64,000 nt of DNA. It comes from Coprinus comatus. Its lineage: Eukaryota; Basidiomycota; Agaricomycetes; Agaricales; Agaricaceae. Made by a program: the position numbers and the translations under genes. The DNA is taken from NCBI GenBank assembly GCA_034638255.1, contig JAWPGT010000001.1, positions 1 through 64,000 on the forward strand, given 5' to 3'. Shown here in pieces: positions 36,036-48,887 of the stretch (the stretch's first letter is position 1; the number at the start of each line of letters is the position of its first letter). The notes below the pieces were generated by a model, which made no database searches, was not told where the DNA came from, and saw nothing but the letters and a program-made list of their open reading frames with translations.

Positions 36036-38097
36036 CTACGCACTCTCATACAAATCACTGGTAGAAACACCGACATCTCTCATTTCCGTAACCCAACTCA
36101 TAAGCACCTCATCCAAAATATAAATATCATCCAACATCCTCCTTATACCAACAAACGCCTTTCTCCCTCTATTCTCAGCCTCAGTATCATCTTCTCCCAA
36201 GTTAGAATCAGCAGCATCATCAGGATCATTAGTATCTTCTACAACACCAGGAAACCCGAAGTGGTCGGCGTCAGCTCTAGGAGCAGCATCGGCAGAAGCA
36301 AACGATGTCCGGAATAAAACTCGCATAATCAAGAGTGCCGTTAATGCTGGTGATGGTGGATCAGCTTTTGGTTTTGTATATGTGATAACCGTGCTCCTTA
36401 GCGGTGGGATAGGCCTTGAAGTAGGATCAACAATAGGGTAAGTAGGAAGGGTTGAAGGAAGAGTAATAGTATCGCTTTGTGAAGGATGTTTTTGAGAAGG
36501 TTGGGTGCTTTGTAGGTGGGTAAGAACATGCGATTGAAGTCGTGGTTTTGACAATGACGTTAGGGAACATGTAGACCACAGGCATGATCCTTCTGGATTC
36601 TCTGTCCTGTTGAGGTGATCCAGTAAATGATCATACAGTTCGCTGGGGGATTGGAAAGCAGGTTCTAAGCATCCATTTCTGTCCCAAAGGCACTTGAAAC
36701 GTTCTACGATGGTAGTATCTTTTCGCCTATCCACCCCACGTACAACAAAGCGCTGCTTGGGCTCAGGTAAAACCATCGCTTGGGCCTGAGGAAATACATT
36801 ATTGACGTTCTTGATCACATCCGAAGCAGCAAGAATGGGACATCTTTCAACATGAGCGGTGAAGGTGTCCTTATAGAGGGTCCAGAAGTCAACCTGTGTC
36901 AATTCTCCGTCTGGCTTTGCCACAAACATTAACTTCATCCTATAAAAATATGTTAAAATGGGAAAGGGGCAAAACGTAGAGCCACGTACCACTCATAGCA
37001 CCTTTCGGGTTCCGTTAATTCCAATAATCGATCCAACTCTTCCTGCGTAAGCTCATGATCCTTCATCGGGACTGTAGCAGCCAATGCTGTCTGTACCGAA
37101 CCTGTTACATCTATGCTAACCGGCTCCTCCAATAACGCTTGCTCGTGCAAAATGAACGATGCAAGTAATTTCAACACACTAGGCATCTCTGGATGGCGTA
37201 AAAAAACCCTGGCATGTGACAGATGTGATATTTGTGTGTGTAAGTAGTTGAGGCAAGCATCCACAAGAGGAATATCCACGAATAACGGAAGATAACGAAT
37301 GGCTGCTTCCAACGCGGGCGAGTTTGATGTAAGTTGAGGGATATTGGAAGCATTGGAGAAAAGCATGGTAACACCAGTCAGAGCAGATATAATCATGGAA
37401 CGATTGGAACTGGTTTGCAGAATTTTCAAGAGCAGTGGTAGTGGATTTTGTGATGGGAGTAAACCTGAATGAATGATCATTCTGGGAGCAAGGGTTTGGA
37501 AAATATCAAGGATATACAAGAGGAACTCTACATTTTCGTCCTGATTTGCGTCAAGGTTGAGAAGGGAGTTGAGAAGTAGAGGCATGGTATGGGTATGATA
37601 TGATAGGTCGTAGGCGTTCGTCTCGTGCAAGGCAGCGTTCCGGATAACAAATAGCGATTCGAGTGCGAACCTGCGTTGTTTTTTGAGTTCGAGAGGGGGT
37701 GAAAATAGAAGGTTTTCTTCTGTCAATGATTTGTATCCTTCCGTAGCATACCACTCGGGCCAGTCAAAGAGGCCATCAATTAGACCAGGTATTGAGCGAA
37801 AAATGAATTGCTCGTTATGACATAATCGACAAAGACGATCAAGAGCCCATGCAACTTCTGACAGGATTCCTGAACGGAGGGACAATGCCATTCTATTATT
37901 CGGTGTCGCTTCTGTATACCATCCTGTTCACCAAGAAACCCGTGTTGGAAATGATCTGAACAGCAAGACAAACATGACTTACGTTCATAATCATCCCGCA
38001 CATCCGGAACTGCTCTTGCCACATTCTGGGATGATGGAGCAACATATTGCTGTGGTCTGTAGTATGATGCAGCATTTCTGTTTACGAAAGTTGCCAT
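36036..38097 (-). CDS. RSC9: Chromatin structure-remodelling complex subunit RSC9-like
   Basis: Three exons (38097-37983, 37923-36990, 36939-36036) give 650 residues. Most of the protein is a helical armadillo-like array (ALDRLCRLCHNEQFIF; KKQRRFALESLFVIRNAAL; FQTLAPRMII). A C2H2-like region follows (RFKCLWDRNGC...LYDHLLDHL, then CLWSTC...LQSHVLTHL). This layout matches fungal RSC9, related to ARID2 of PBAF, though an ARID domain is not evident here. RSC is a SWI/SNF-class remodeller. The C-terminus is acidic. Confidence 0.85.
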
Positions 38098-38141
38098 CGT
38101 ATATATTAGAGAGGGAGGAAAACGCGTAGTGTCACAAATGG

Positions 38142-40177
38142 TCACACGTCGTCTTCTAGTAGAGCCTCCTCATCCTGCACCCAAGCAGTCCCCACTAAAT
38201 CATCATCTGGATACATGGCTCTAAGTTCTGGACTACATACAAACCTCCACTTCCTTACACTCTTGTCGCCCGATCCTTCTACCTCCACAGATTGAAAATA
38301 CATGGACATATGTTCATTGTCAATTCATTCAAGAAGCTATGAGAGAACCGTATTGGCTTAATATTCTCTTCAGCTACATCTACGTCCGTTCATATGGGTC
38401 TTAATATATCAAATCACACCATTAAAGAACGTACTTACATCGTTGTGTTACCCGATCGCCCAAAGCCCAGCATGTGTAAAAAGGTTGGTGTCTTCCTCTT
38501 GACAAGGAGTCGACTCGCATTTCCTTTATCCAATCCTCACTAGCCTTGCAACCCTCCTAACCAAATCAACCTTATAGTCTTTTATACGGTGAAAAATAAG
38601 TGTCGACTCACATCCCAGCCAATGATGCATGCGAAATAATCGTGCAATTTGTGTTTGAAGGGTAAACCGACGAAAAACATGGGCAGTTTTCTCTCCAACC
38701 GGACTTTGATCTTTCCGCAAGCAGTCGCCTCGGATTCCATAATAGAAGCACAACGCTCTGTCAATGCCTCCTTAACTCGAGGACGCAACCAAGGTGATAG
38801 TTTATCCCTCAATGTAATGCAATCAACTGCGAAGAAATCCACCAGGCGTAAAAGACGTTGGACACCATGTTCATCCTCAAGGAACATCAAATGCAGGACA
38901 ACAGAAAGATACAATGAACATTGCCTTAAATCGAACGGTATCAACGCGTTGTCAGACTGAGTAAGGAGCATATTCCTTGAACAACGAAGGAGCATGGAGG
39001 ATGTTTCGGCAGGATTAAGAATGTGTTGTCCCATATCCGATATATGGTTACCCGGGGCGCCAAGATCAATGATACAGTTGTTGGGAGAGGTTATGTATAC
39101 GTCGATGAAAAGAGGGTCTTCATTCTGTCTGGGAGAACGAACATAACACAAGACTCTTTCTGGGAAGTTGATAGGAGACGCCTCGAGTCCTAGCCTGCAT
39201 GCCAGGGAAATAAAAACATGTGCTAGTCCAATGGGTAGAGTGTGCTTTTCAGTCGTTAAGTATGCATGGGGAAAATGTTTAAGTATATCAACCAAGAATT
39301 CTATTGGTGGATCAGCAAAAAAGCGGAAGAAAGTTAACGAGAAAGACAAAAGTGACCTGCAGATGGACCAAAACCTCGGCTGAGCATGAAGGTGCATATT
39401 GCCTTGCATACTTTGGCTACATTATAAGCCGGAGACTTGACATCGAGTACCGACCCCATGCTTTGTATAAACCGACGACAATCAGTCTCGAAGGTATCCA
39501 GTATTTCTGTCAACTATACGGCACATTGATTAACTTGAATCCACGAAAACGATAAAAAAAAAGAAACTGACATCATGTATGGATTTCCCACAGAAGGCCG
39601 AGAGGGCTAGTACTGCTTGTTCATAAGAGGCTTTCTGTGCTCTTGATGCTGGTAACAGGGTAGACCAAATGTCAATAGCCTTCTCCCTCCCAATGAGCTC
39701 CCGCATTCTCCTTGCCCAGAAATTCTGTGTCACAGCGTATGAAGGGTCCATTGGACTTTTAACGGAAATGCTCAAAGAATATAATCCCTCTGCCTCTATA
39801 TCAAGCATATCCCAAACATCCATTCCTAGTGCAGAAATCATCATCGCTCTTTCATTTCGACTCACTCTGAAGAGAGTAATCTCTCTCAGAGTCTCTTCTG
39901 CCACTTTATCAATTCGATGCCTTTCCTGGTACATTAGCCTCCAGTTTCCTTTATGTGTATCCTCCCTAAGCCGCTCATTACTTGCAATACAATGTCGATA
40001 TCTTGTGCGATAATGCGCTTTCCAGATACCAGACATCATACTCGCTGCCCTTCCTATTAGATTTATCTGGCCATAGTTGAGTAGCGTATGAACCGATATG
40101 TCGTCCCTGAATCTGCATCGTGAGGGTGGCAGAAAGCTGAGGATAGTAATATGAATATCAAGCGGGAGAGACGACAT
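38142..40177 (-). CDS. FBXO21-like F-box protein with SirB1 and YccV-like domains (one-base frameshift near the 3' end)
   Basis: It starts MSSLPLDIHITILSFLPP, an F-box for SCF ubiquitin ligases. The middle (HTLPIGLAHVFISLACRLGLEA, FPERVLCYVR) is the SirB1/transglutaminase-like region. The C-terminal part is a hemimethylated-DNA-binding YccV-like domain (FVGLPFKHKLHDYFACIIGWD, then DWIKEMRVDSLSRGRHQPFY, then YVAEENIKPI). Introns fall at GTCAGT near 39573, GTGAGT at 38615 and GTAAGT at 38440. In the last exon the frame slips by one base at about 38325; an extra T in the T run there joins it to EHMSMYFQSVEVEG...MYPDDD and the stop at 38142. It therefore shares the indel pattern of COG1 and the TMEM115-like gene. 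Confidence 0.8.
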
Positions 40178-40243
40178 GAGAGCAAGTACAAAAGAGATTG
40201 AAGTATGACATATTGTAGAACGTGATCTATCTTATCTCTCCCT

Positions 40244-41337
40244 CTACTCTTCGCTTCTTTGCCAAATGGCGTACATCCTCCGACGACTAGCATCTTTCGT
40301 TTCCGGTCGGCTTGCAATATCAAATATCTGTTTGAGGAGTTCCTGCCTCAGCGTAGCAGAGTCTAGCTTTTCTGAATTTTGTGTAACATCGACACATGCA
40401 TTTGATATGATGTTGGGGTAGTTTTCATCCTCCGCTTTGCCTTCAATAGAAGATATTGTCAATGCCAAGGCTTCAAGAAGAGGCTCCAATAGTGATGTTT
40501 CCACACGTTTGTATGTTGTATTGGATGAGGTTTGGGCCATTAGTTGGAGGAAAGGTGAGAGAAGGACACCAAGTCGGCGCTGGTTTTGAGGTCGTGGACA
40601 TGGCTTTCTCAAGTTCGTCAAGGTAAATGTCGACAACGTGGTTTCTCAGTCCTGTTGGGACTCGGATGTCTGTTGGACTAGAAAAAAGAACGTTGAGCCA
40701 AGGCACGAGTTAATAGAAAAAGATTAACGCACTTTAGTGGCCCTCCTTCAGATGTTAGGATATCGTTATATGTAGCACACGCTCTTTCTTCCCATCCTGA
40801 TCGGATGAGGAGGCGGAAGGAAGCGTTGACATATCGCCTGACAAGCATGTAATATTTGTCGATTCTAGCGGATAATTAACATTAATCTCTGGATAAAACT
40901 GCAGAGCGTACCTTAGTCTGTCAATTCCGTTCCACTCTCTTACAGTTGTTTTCCAAAATCCTCTCAAGAAAGCGAGGGATGCTGATGTGCTTGTAGACAA
41001 TAGTAGAATTTCTGCAAGTTCAGTAGCGAGGGCCTGTTGCACCAATGGTTTGTCCGACATCCAGAAACCTATGAAATTTGTTCATTTTCTGGGGAAAACA
41101 GGAGATGAAGAGATACACACAGTAGAAAACTCCCTTCCACAACTTGTCCATTTCCGATGTTGACAATGCATTTTCCGGTGCCTCTGAGAGGAATGCTGCA
41201 AGACTTTTTACCGCCTTGTCTCGTGTCTTTTTTTCTGTGTACTGTGTATGAGAAGTAGCCTCGGCGGAAACGAAGTAGTCTTACACACCAGTAGAGGCAA
41301 AGTACTTGGCAAGTGGAGGGGAGTTAGTAGCAGACAT
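40244..41337 (-). CDS. RRP1: Ribosomal RNA processing protein 1 (Nop52 family)
   Basis: The first exon starts MSATNSPPLAKYFAST, followed after splicing by TEKKTRDKAVKSLAAFLSE, ALSTSEMDKLWKGVFYC, FWMSDKPLVQQALATELAEIL and FWKTTVREWNGIDRLR. These are the conserved blocks of the Nop52/RRP1 domain, a nucleolar factor in 60S subunit maturation (27S pre-rRNA processing). Further exons carry YVNASFRLL, GLRNHVVDIYLDELEKA and a helical C-terminus. It is short compared with human RRP1 and lacks a long basic tail. Divergent from the hydroxyisourate hydrolase gene with a 104-bp shared promoter. Confidence 0.9.
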
Positions 41338-41441
41338 TGGGTTGGAAAAAGGCAAAGATCAAATTTACTTTTTTGGATGAATTATTATTAGATGATATCA
41401 TCTATTATATACTACCCTCTCCTGCTTTCTTCCTAGCAGTC

Positions 41442-41990
41442 ATGTCCAAATCCCCAATCACCTGCCATGGTATGTGCTCGATAATCTTTGGTGTTCTACA
41501 CTTATCCCTCCCTAGTTCTTGATGCTACGAGTGGTAAGCCAGCGGAGGGTGTATCCATCCGTCTCCAGATACTAGAAGTCTCCGCTAACGGTGGCCCCGA
41601 TATCTTCCACCCACTGGCCAAGGGGTAAAATCTTACGCGTGTCTATTATTATGTCTGAGTCTGACCCTATATGCCTTACAGAGAAACCAATTCCGACGGG
41701 CGGTGTCTTGATCTCCTTCCTCCTCGGGGTTCCGAATTGGCACTGAAAGAAAAGACAGACCCCGTTGCAGGCCAGACATACAAGGTTGTGTTCAAGACGA
41801 AAGAGTATTTCGAACGAACAAATCGTAAATCATTTTATCCTTGGGTTGAAGTGCGTCCAGGGATGTCTCTTGTCACCCAACACTAATTGGAATACGGTAG
41901 ATTTCGTTTACAATCGAAAATCCGGATGAGCATTTCCACATACCGCTTCTCATAAGCCCCTATTCGTTTACGACTTACCGGGGTAGCTAA
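41442..41990 (+). CDS. 5-hydroxyisourate hydrolase (transthyretin-like)
   Basis: Four exons (41442-41469, 41516-41624, 41682-41850, 41901-41990) give 131 residues, close to the usual 110-130. It hydrolyses 5-hydroxyisourate after urate oxidase in purine breakdown. Visible: the start region ITCHVLDATSGKPAEGV with the catalytic His and the LDxxxGxPA motif, the central NSDGRC loop, FYPWVEITF, and the diagnostic C-terminal tetrapeptide YRGS. No peroxisomal SKL is present. Confidence 0.96.
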
Positions 41991-42194
41991 AGGAGACACA
42001 AGAGAACAGATTAAGAAAGTGAATTATGTACTCAAGTATATAATGGAGCACAATCTATCAATGCATCTACCATCACACAAGTCAATGAGAGAGGGAAGGA
42101 ATGAAGATATGGCCGGATGAGGTGGTGATAATGATGCGCAGTGTACAGTGTAAGCAGATCGAAAACGGAAAACTAGAGGCTGTAAAGTGTATGG

Positions 42195-43006
42195 TTATGA
42201 TGCAAGCACATTATCATAAGCGTTGCCAGCCACGCGTCCGCCGCGCAACGAAACCTTGACGTGCTGTATGAACTGTTCTCTATTCTTGCTCATCTCCTGG
42301 GCAGCCTCTGTAAAATGGACATTGTCAGAAAAGAGGTTTATACTGTAGCACCGTAGCAATACCACATACCCTTGTTTAGGGGATCATCTGCATTGGGCTC
42401 CAGGAAGAGATACTGTAGGCCAACCATGACTGAGTTCAGGTTGAGGACAGGCTTCCAGTCCTCCCTCAGAATATTAAGGCAGACGTTACCCTCAAGGTCA
42501 ACGTTGGGATGGTATATCTAGGGGGAAAATTGGTCACATTAATGCAACACTACTCGGTGGCGAAGCCTACCTTCTTCATGCACTTGACCTTTGGAGGGTC
42601 GTGAGGATAATTGGTGTTGATTGCGAAGGAGAACTCGAAAGCACCACCCTTATACATGCCTTGTGAAGTTGAATTAACGTTAGAATTTCTATCATTATGA
42701 ACAGCTACATACCTTCATCGGGAGTGATGGTGAGGGTGAAGTTGAGGAGATCGGCGGGATCGGGGAAATTCGTCTTCATTGTCGAAGGTAGATCCAGCTC
42801 TGTCAAGTCTACAAGCACAGTAAGTCTCGAATGCAGGGCAGACAATATGGGGCGAAGCTAGCTCCTTACCTTTCTGGACTCGAATCTGAGCAGCACTCGT
42901 CTTAGGCTTCCTCTTGGCCGCTGCGTTCTCGTCTTTCTTCATGCTCCATATCTAGTGGACAGTGAGCTAAGGCCTCAGGTTGGAGCGAGGGACATACCTT
43001 AATCAT
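42195..43006 (-). CDS. UBC12: NEDD8-conjugating enzyme E2
   Basis: The first exon encodes only MIK. The N-terminal extension ([17 protein letters not shown]) is the docking peptide by which UBC12 engages the NEDD8 E1. The UBC fold follows: [60 protein letters not shown] with the catalytic Cys in GNVCLN, and [18 protein letters not shown]. It transfers NEDD8/Rub1 to cullins, and so activates SCF ligases such as one built on the F-box protein at 38142-40177. Several introns of about 50 nt. Confidence 0.96.
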
Positions 43007-43222
43007 GGTGGTGTGTGAGATGTGTGTTTGTCGCGTGAGTCAAGGTGTGTGTTACTTCTCGGAGATTATAAGAGATCCCAAAATGGAAGTCATCGTGGCC
43101 CTGTGGCTATGCACCTTCGCCGGGGATGGGTGCATGTGGATTTCTGTCGATAGTTCATATGGTAAATCCTCCTTGAATGCTCCTCCTCTCTCTCTCCCCA
43201 TGTTTCCGCGCAACATATATCA

Positions 43223-44610
43223 ATGGATCTCCCCGTAATCGACCTCGATGTATTCTTCAACCAACAACCCGGCTCCGAGCGCTTCCAACGGGAATGTAAG
43301 AAGGTATGCGGGATCGACTCTTTTATGGTTCGTAGATAATCAGCTCACATCATCTTACATCACAGGCCGCAGATGCCCTGATCGTGTATGGTGCTTTAGT
43401 TCTACACGATTCTCGAGTCTCCGAAGACGATAATTCCCACTTCCTCGACCTTCTCGAAGACTACTTTGCTCAACCAGAACTCGAGCTAAAAAAGGACGAG
43501 CGCCCGGAACTCAGTTATCAAGTTGGCGTCACCCTTGAAAACACCGAAAAACCAAAATGTGCAGTCGACGAGCCTTGCCTCAAAATCATTGAAAGGCTCG
43601 AACCTTCCGAGAGGCCTTTGGATATCTCGGCACACCAGCCAGACCCAAAGTGCAGGTTCTTCTGGAAAATGAGCGAAGCACCGCCTTATGAAACTGCATA
43701 TCCTGGCTTGAACGCGCCAAATGTTGTTCCTCAAGCAGAGGTTCTCAAACAACGATGGACTCCTACTATGGAGCAATGGGGAAAGGCCATGAAGGGCGCG
43801 TAAGTCCACTTGTGATCCTCTCATACATCATGCTAAAAATACGTGTCTCAGTGTCTCAGACCTTGCCGAGATGGTAGCCATCGGACTGGGATTACCTGCA
43901 TATGCCTTCCGTGAAGCAGGGAAATATGGGTATGTATTCCAACAATTCTAGTCTTTCATATGTATCTGAAATCTAAATCTAAATTCAATTAGCCCCCATT
44001 TACTTGCTCCAACTGCTTCAGATCTTGTCAAATACGGACAGAAAGATACTATCTTGGCTGGCTTCCACTCTGACTTGAACTTCCTAACCATCCATGGACG
44101 CTCTCGCTACCCAGGTCTTCATGTTTGGGCCCGTAATACTGGGAAACGCATTCCAGTTCGCATCCCACCTGGAAACAACCTCCTTGTGCAAGCTGGAAAA
44201 CAAATTGAACATCTGACCGGTGGTCTCATCAAGGCTGGTTTCCACGAGGTAGTTGTAAATGAAAATACAGTTGCGGTATGTTTAGCTATCAAGCAACCTA
44301 CAGCTGCCCGTTGATTTGAATATAGGTAATTGAGAGGCGCAAGATTGACTTCCCGGATCGTCCTTTGATCCGCATCTCATCGACATTCTTTTGGCATCTC
44401 TCTTCCGACTTTGATCTTGCCCCCATCCCTACTCTACAAGCGAAGGCCCGCCAACTTCAGCAATCCAGCTCCGAGAAAGATCTTGACGAGACAGTGTACG
44501 AACCTATGAAAGTTGGTCAACAAGTTTCAAAGTGAGTTTTCCTTCAATTTCTTATGATGATAGTATTAAGTATTCCTAGCGAGTTGAGGCACATTGCTCT
44601 TATGGCTTGA
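43223..44610 (+). CDS. Isopenicillin-N-synthase-like 2OG/Fe(II) oxygenase
   Basis: The start MDLPVIDLDVFFNQQPGSE is the DIOX_N type beginning of the family. The core shows the iron ligands HxD in AGFHSDLNFLTIHG and the distal His in LLVQAGKQIEHLTGG, with Arg in the C-terminal sheet (ERRKIDFPDRPLIRIS). The last exon follows a GTGAGT intron and encodes ELRHIALMA; without that splice the frame would stop three residues into it. Substrate unknown. It differs from the island oxygenase at 6306 in motif (HxD versus HxE) and domain order. Divergent from UBC12 over 216 bp. Confidence 0.88.
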
Positions 44611-44727
44611 AATCTAAATAATAACTATCTGAATATATATACATACTGTTACACTATGAGTACAAACGTATGGGTAACTAAATATAAATGTACATATCAA
44701 TATCTGAAAGACTAGACGAGGACAGGT

Positions 44728-45930
44728 TTAGGACAAAGTCATCCTAGGTATCAAAGGTGTTGTTCTTGAACGTTCAATGACAAGTGCAGATATGACTATG
44801 TCGTCGATAAAGTCATGTCCTAAGGGTAAAACTTCCAATCTTGTCAAACTTGGAGGTCCACCATTCTTCCTTCGATGTTGTGGAGGTATAAATTTAGCTA
44901 ATAGATTGCCATGCCCTCGATCTCTGGAAGAGAAACACTGAAAGAATTAAATATTAGATATTTTGTGAATTATTTTTTTCCCCCTAGAATACGACATACT
45001 GTGAGCACGTTGTTTCCAGCAGTATCGTCCCAATAAATGCAAGTTCTATCCTCATTCATGATTTTCCATGTCCAATTCTACTTGCACAACGTCAGTCTAA
45101 AACATATTCAAGAGTTAATAAATACAAATGACATACCGTTCGGAAAAGCCTATGAGATGAATCCAGTAAATCACATAGAGTATGCTCCGAACCACGACTA
45201 TACACCGTACTCCTTTTCGACGATATCAATCCCAATCTATAATCCATTATAAAAAGAAAGAGATCACAATTAGCCCTTCTTCAAGTTCATTTTACATAAT
45301 TTTTTTTTGTACTCACTCAAAGTCACCTACAATCTCACCATCCCATGAACCTCTTCGAATAGTTGTAATCCAAGATGAAGGAGTGAAACAATTCATGTTG
45401 ACAGAAATGTAATATGCATCTTGAGGTGGTGATGCATATGAAGGTGCAGATAATATCATACTATTCGCAGGGATAGTTTGAGGTGAGAATGTATAAGTAA
45501 TTGTTGTTGCTGGTCTCTTGGATTCCAAATATCTACACACACATATTATCAGTTTAGTTAATTAAAATTCATTCAGATATTAATATGTTTGGCCTCTTCG
45601 TTTTTCGTGTGTTTGGATTTAAAAAAGAGGTAAAAAGGATAACTTACCCTGGAGGTGTACCAGGTTGAAATTGTGTTGATAGAGGTTTAGATAGAGGTGG
45701 TGAAGGTGGAAGTGGTGTCCATCGACTCAAGCTCAAAGAAGATGAATTCGTGCTTATTGGTTGACCAGTATATGCACTTTTGGGTTCTGGAGGTAATAAA
45801 CTAGTACTGCTCTCGGATTTGAACGATGTGCCAGTACTATTGTGAAAGAGATAAACAAGAAGTTAGAGAGGGGATGCTTGATAGCATCGTATTAGATACT
45901 AAAAACATACCCGGTTTCTTCTAATATCAT
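44728..45930 (-). CDS. DUF6593-like basidiomycete protein
   Basis: Starts with a short exon (MILEETG), then a Ser/Pro-rich stretch (SLSLSRWTPLPPSPPLSKPL). A beta-rich domain follows (DAYYISVNMNCFTPSSWITTIRR, then GEIVGDFE, NWTWKIMNEDRTCIYWDD, VLPLGHDFIDDIVISALVIER). The pattern of a strand pair around TxIRR, a GDFE strand and a final DxIVISALVIE strand fits the uncharacterised domain DUF6593, abundant in Agaricomycetes. Function unknown. No signal peptide or membrane segment seen. Confidence 0.65.
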
Positions 45931-46393
45931 ATTCTTTTTATCTCCTATGTGGCAGATTGTCGAGTAACAAGGTTTTTCAAAACGCGCGTGGCTTAGGACT
46001 TGACTGTCTGTGTCCACAAACCCAGAGTACTAAGCGTGGTATGGCAGTGCTGTGGAGAGGGTCTATAGATAAATCTGTCTGGCAGGGACAATAATTGAGT
46101 CAGGACTCTATACCTCGATAAGTTGTTTGGCGAAAGATTGTATCAAGGATGCCACGCATAGAGCTCTCAGCAATACAATACACATGACAACACTATTGCA
46201 GTAGTGCTGCACAGGTTTTTTTTTGATACTTGTGTTGTATGTATAGGATGCAGTGCAAGAAGCGTTCAGTTATATCAGGGGTGATCTATATTTCTACTAT
46301 AACGAAACAAATGCATGTTGAAATGCTATAATGATACTCTAAAAGGGATTGGATAGAAAATAATAGATAGTTGGATATCGTTAAAAAGTTAAA
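45931..46393. other. Intergenic region
   Basis: 463 bp between the DUF6593-like start and the stop of the aminodeoxychorismate synthase gene. AT-rich; no gene or repeat recognised. Confidence 0.5.
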
Positions 46394-48722
46394 TCAAGTT
46401 GAAGCTCCAAAAGAGTGAAGAACACTCTGAAGTTTCACAACCATCTCATCCCATTCTGCCTCTGGATCAGACAGAGCGGTGATAGCACCGCCAGCACCCA
46501 CTAACCATTCTTCTTCGCCTTCTTTCTGAGAATCATGACGGAAACAACTGCGGATGGTAACTGACCAGTCGCCACCACCACCGGCACACCAATAACCGAA
46601 TACTCCAGAGTAAGGGCCTCTCTCAACTCCTTCGAGATTCTGAAGTATCTCCACGCTACGCTTTTTCGGCGCACCTGTCATACTACCTATTGATAGAGAA
46701 GATTGATGATCGTCATTTATTGAAACTACAAATATCATATCATTGTCACATACCGGGGGGTAAACTCCGTTTCAGCACCTCCCAGCCCAAGCTGTCGTCC
46801 ATCTCGACTGATGTACCCTCAGGTAGCTGACCCTCAATTACACTTACAAGCTGCCATACTGTCCTATATTCTTCCACACGACAAAACTGCTTTACTTGAA
46901 CATCTTCTCCAACGACGCTGTGTAGGTCATGACGAATGAGATCAACAATCATCAAGTTTTCGGCGACTTCTTTACGGCTTCCAGCCAACATCTCCTCGGC
47001 GACCTCACGTGTGATATGCGGTGCCTTTCGCACCGTACCCTTGATAGGGCGTAGCTGACATACAGCACCAGGTGAACGGGAATAGGACAGGAACCTTTCT
47101 GGGGAAGATGACAGGAATGTGGTTGGATGAAGCCGAAGATATGCAGAATGGGGTGCAGCGTTGGCCACTCGCAACGCCTTGTATCTTTCCCAGGATGACT
47201 TGGACGTTCCCTTTGATATAATTATACGCGTCGGGGCAGTGAGACATAGTTCATATGAATCTCCGGCAGACAGATGTTCTTGTGCTTCTTTGATATTGAA
47301 GATATATTTGTTTTGGTCGGGGAGTTTGACAATAGGCCGTGGTGTCGATTTCGTTGACGCGAGCGTCGAATCCAGCGTTTTATTAGGACGAGGTAGGGTT
47401 GAAAGGTGTTTCACTGTATCTTGAATCCAACGGTCGTCACTGGATAAAATGGACTGAACGTATATCTTGGAATTCGAGGCATCTACCACAATACTCCGAT
47501 CGACCCAAATAAGATTGATGTCTGGATGTTTGGCCTCCTTGTGATGGTTTGGTCGTGGCACTGGCAGTTCAAGTGAACCCATCCCGGCCTCATAACTCAG
47601 ATATCCAGCAAAGCCTGCCCAGAAAGGAATAGCTGGATCACCATCCCGGACTTTCCTCGATTCGCGATACTCAGCCAACCATGTCCAGATATCCTTGCTG
47701 CCCAAATTGATCCGCTGTTTCGTCATCCCAGTTGTTATCTCTAAGAAGTCATCGTGGACATAATACGTGAACTGCGGTGATGTTTCATTCAAACACGCAA
47801 TGATTGAAAAGCGACCCGGGTGTGCTGCGCTGTCCAAGAGTATAAACCGTTTTGCATCATCATGTACACCCAAATATTCGCAGATGTCAACCACAGAGAG
47901 ATTAGGGGCGTGGAATACAGAGTAACAAACAGAGTTGATTGATTTTTGATATGGATGGGCGTGGTATCGCTGGTGAAAGTGCGGCCATACCTGAGAATGC
48001 TTCAGGACTGGTGCCGGTGTTTCCGAAAATACCCTGGCGTTTTTGTCGTTCCAAGCTCGAGCCAACGTCCAGAAGTTTTGGAAAACTTTTAAACCGCTAT
48101 CGTCTGTGCAGACCGACTCTGGATGATACTGGACAGCCCAGAATGGTTTTTCAGTATGTTTTACTCCCATTACCACCCTTCCATTTTCTTCGTCGTCCGC
48201 CCAAGCCAATTTTTCAATCGCTCCCCCCTCTTGCAATTTGACATGGAGTGAGTGGTATCGGGTAGCTTTTGTCTCCTGTACGCCAGAAAATATCTCCGTG
48301 TCCGTATGACGGATGTCAGAAACCTGGCCATGCTTCACAGCGTGTAGTCTATGTAGACTTGCACCATGTTCAATGGCCAAGCTTTGAAGACCGAGGCAAA
48401 CACCAAATATTGGGAGTAGGTATTCTTGAGACAATTTCCAAAGATCTTTCACGATTCCAATATCACCTGGTACCTCGGGTGAACCAGGGCCTGGTCCCAC
48501 AACGACCGCTGCAAAGTGTTTGAGAACGGGGAGGATCTCGTTTATGGAATGGGAGTCATTCTTGATGATGTGGACCACGCAGGTTGGAACGGCCTGTTTA
48601 CAGAGGGCTGCAAGACTGGTTTAATCAGCTCCCGATTGGGATATTTAAAGAAATGGGGCATACTTGTAGGTGAAGGAGTCATATGAGTCGATGAGCAATA
48701 TATGAAATTGATTGGTGTCCAT
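46394..48722 (-). CDS. ABZ1: Aminodeoxychorismate synthase (GATase fused to component I)
   Basis: Three exons (48722-48664, 48615-46754, 46686-46394) give 737 residues. The N-terminal glutamine amidotransferase shows LLIDSYDSFTYN, VVVGPGPGSPEVPGD, the nucleophile Cys in FGVCLGLQSLA, and the His-Glu pair in AVQYHPES. The C-terminal chorismate-binding domain has FLSSSPERFL, PIKGTVRK, LMIVDLIRHDL and, across the last intron, GSMTGAPKKRS. The enzyme converts chorismate and glutamine to 4-amino-4-deoxychorismate for folate synthesis. The fused order is the usual fungal form and separates it from anthranilate synthase. Divergent from TTI1 over 165 bp. Confidence 0.95.
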
Positions 48723-48887
48723 CCGACTGCTCAGTACTCAGCGCAGGATGGAAAGGAAAGGAACTGTGGTAAGATGGCAGGTTAAGCGTCGGCAGGAAGA
48801 AAGGGAGGAGTTGCCATAAGAGCCGGCCATTTATTTTGTGCAGAATTGAGTGTAAACGGAAGGATCGCACCACAGAGACAAACAAGC

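Noticed and set aside
48836..48887. Upstream start of TTI1 at 48836
   Set aside because: It adds a basic, Cys-containing leader unlike the family, while the ATG at 48888 with a short intron gives a compact start.
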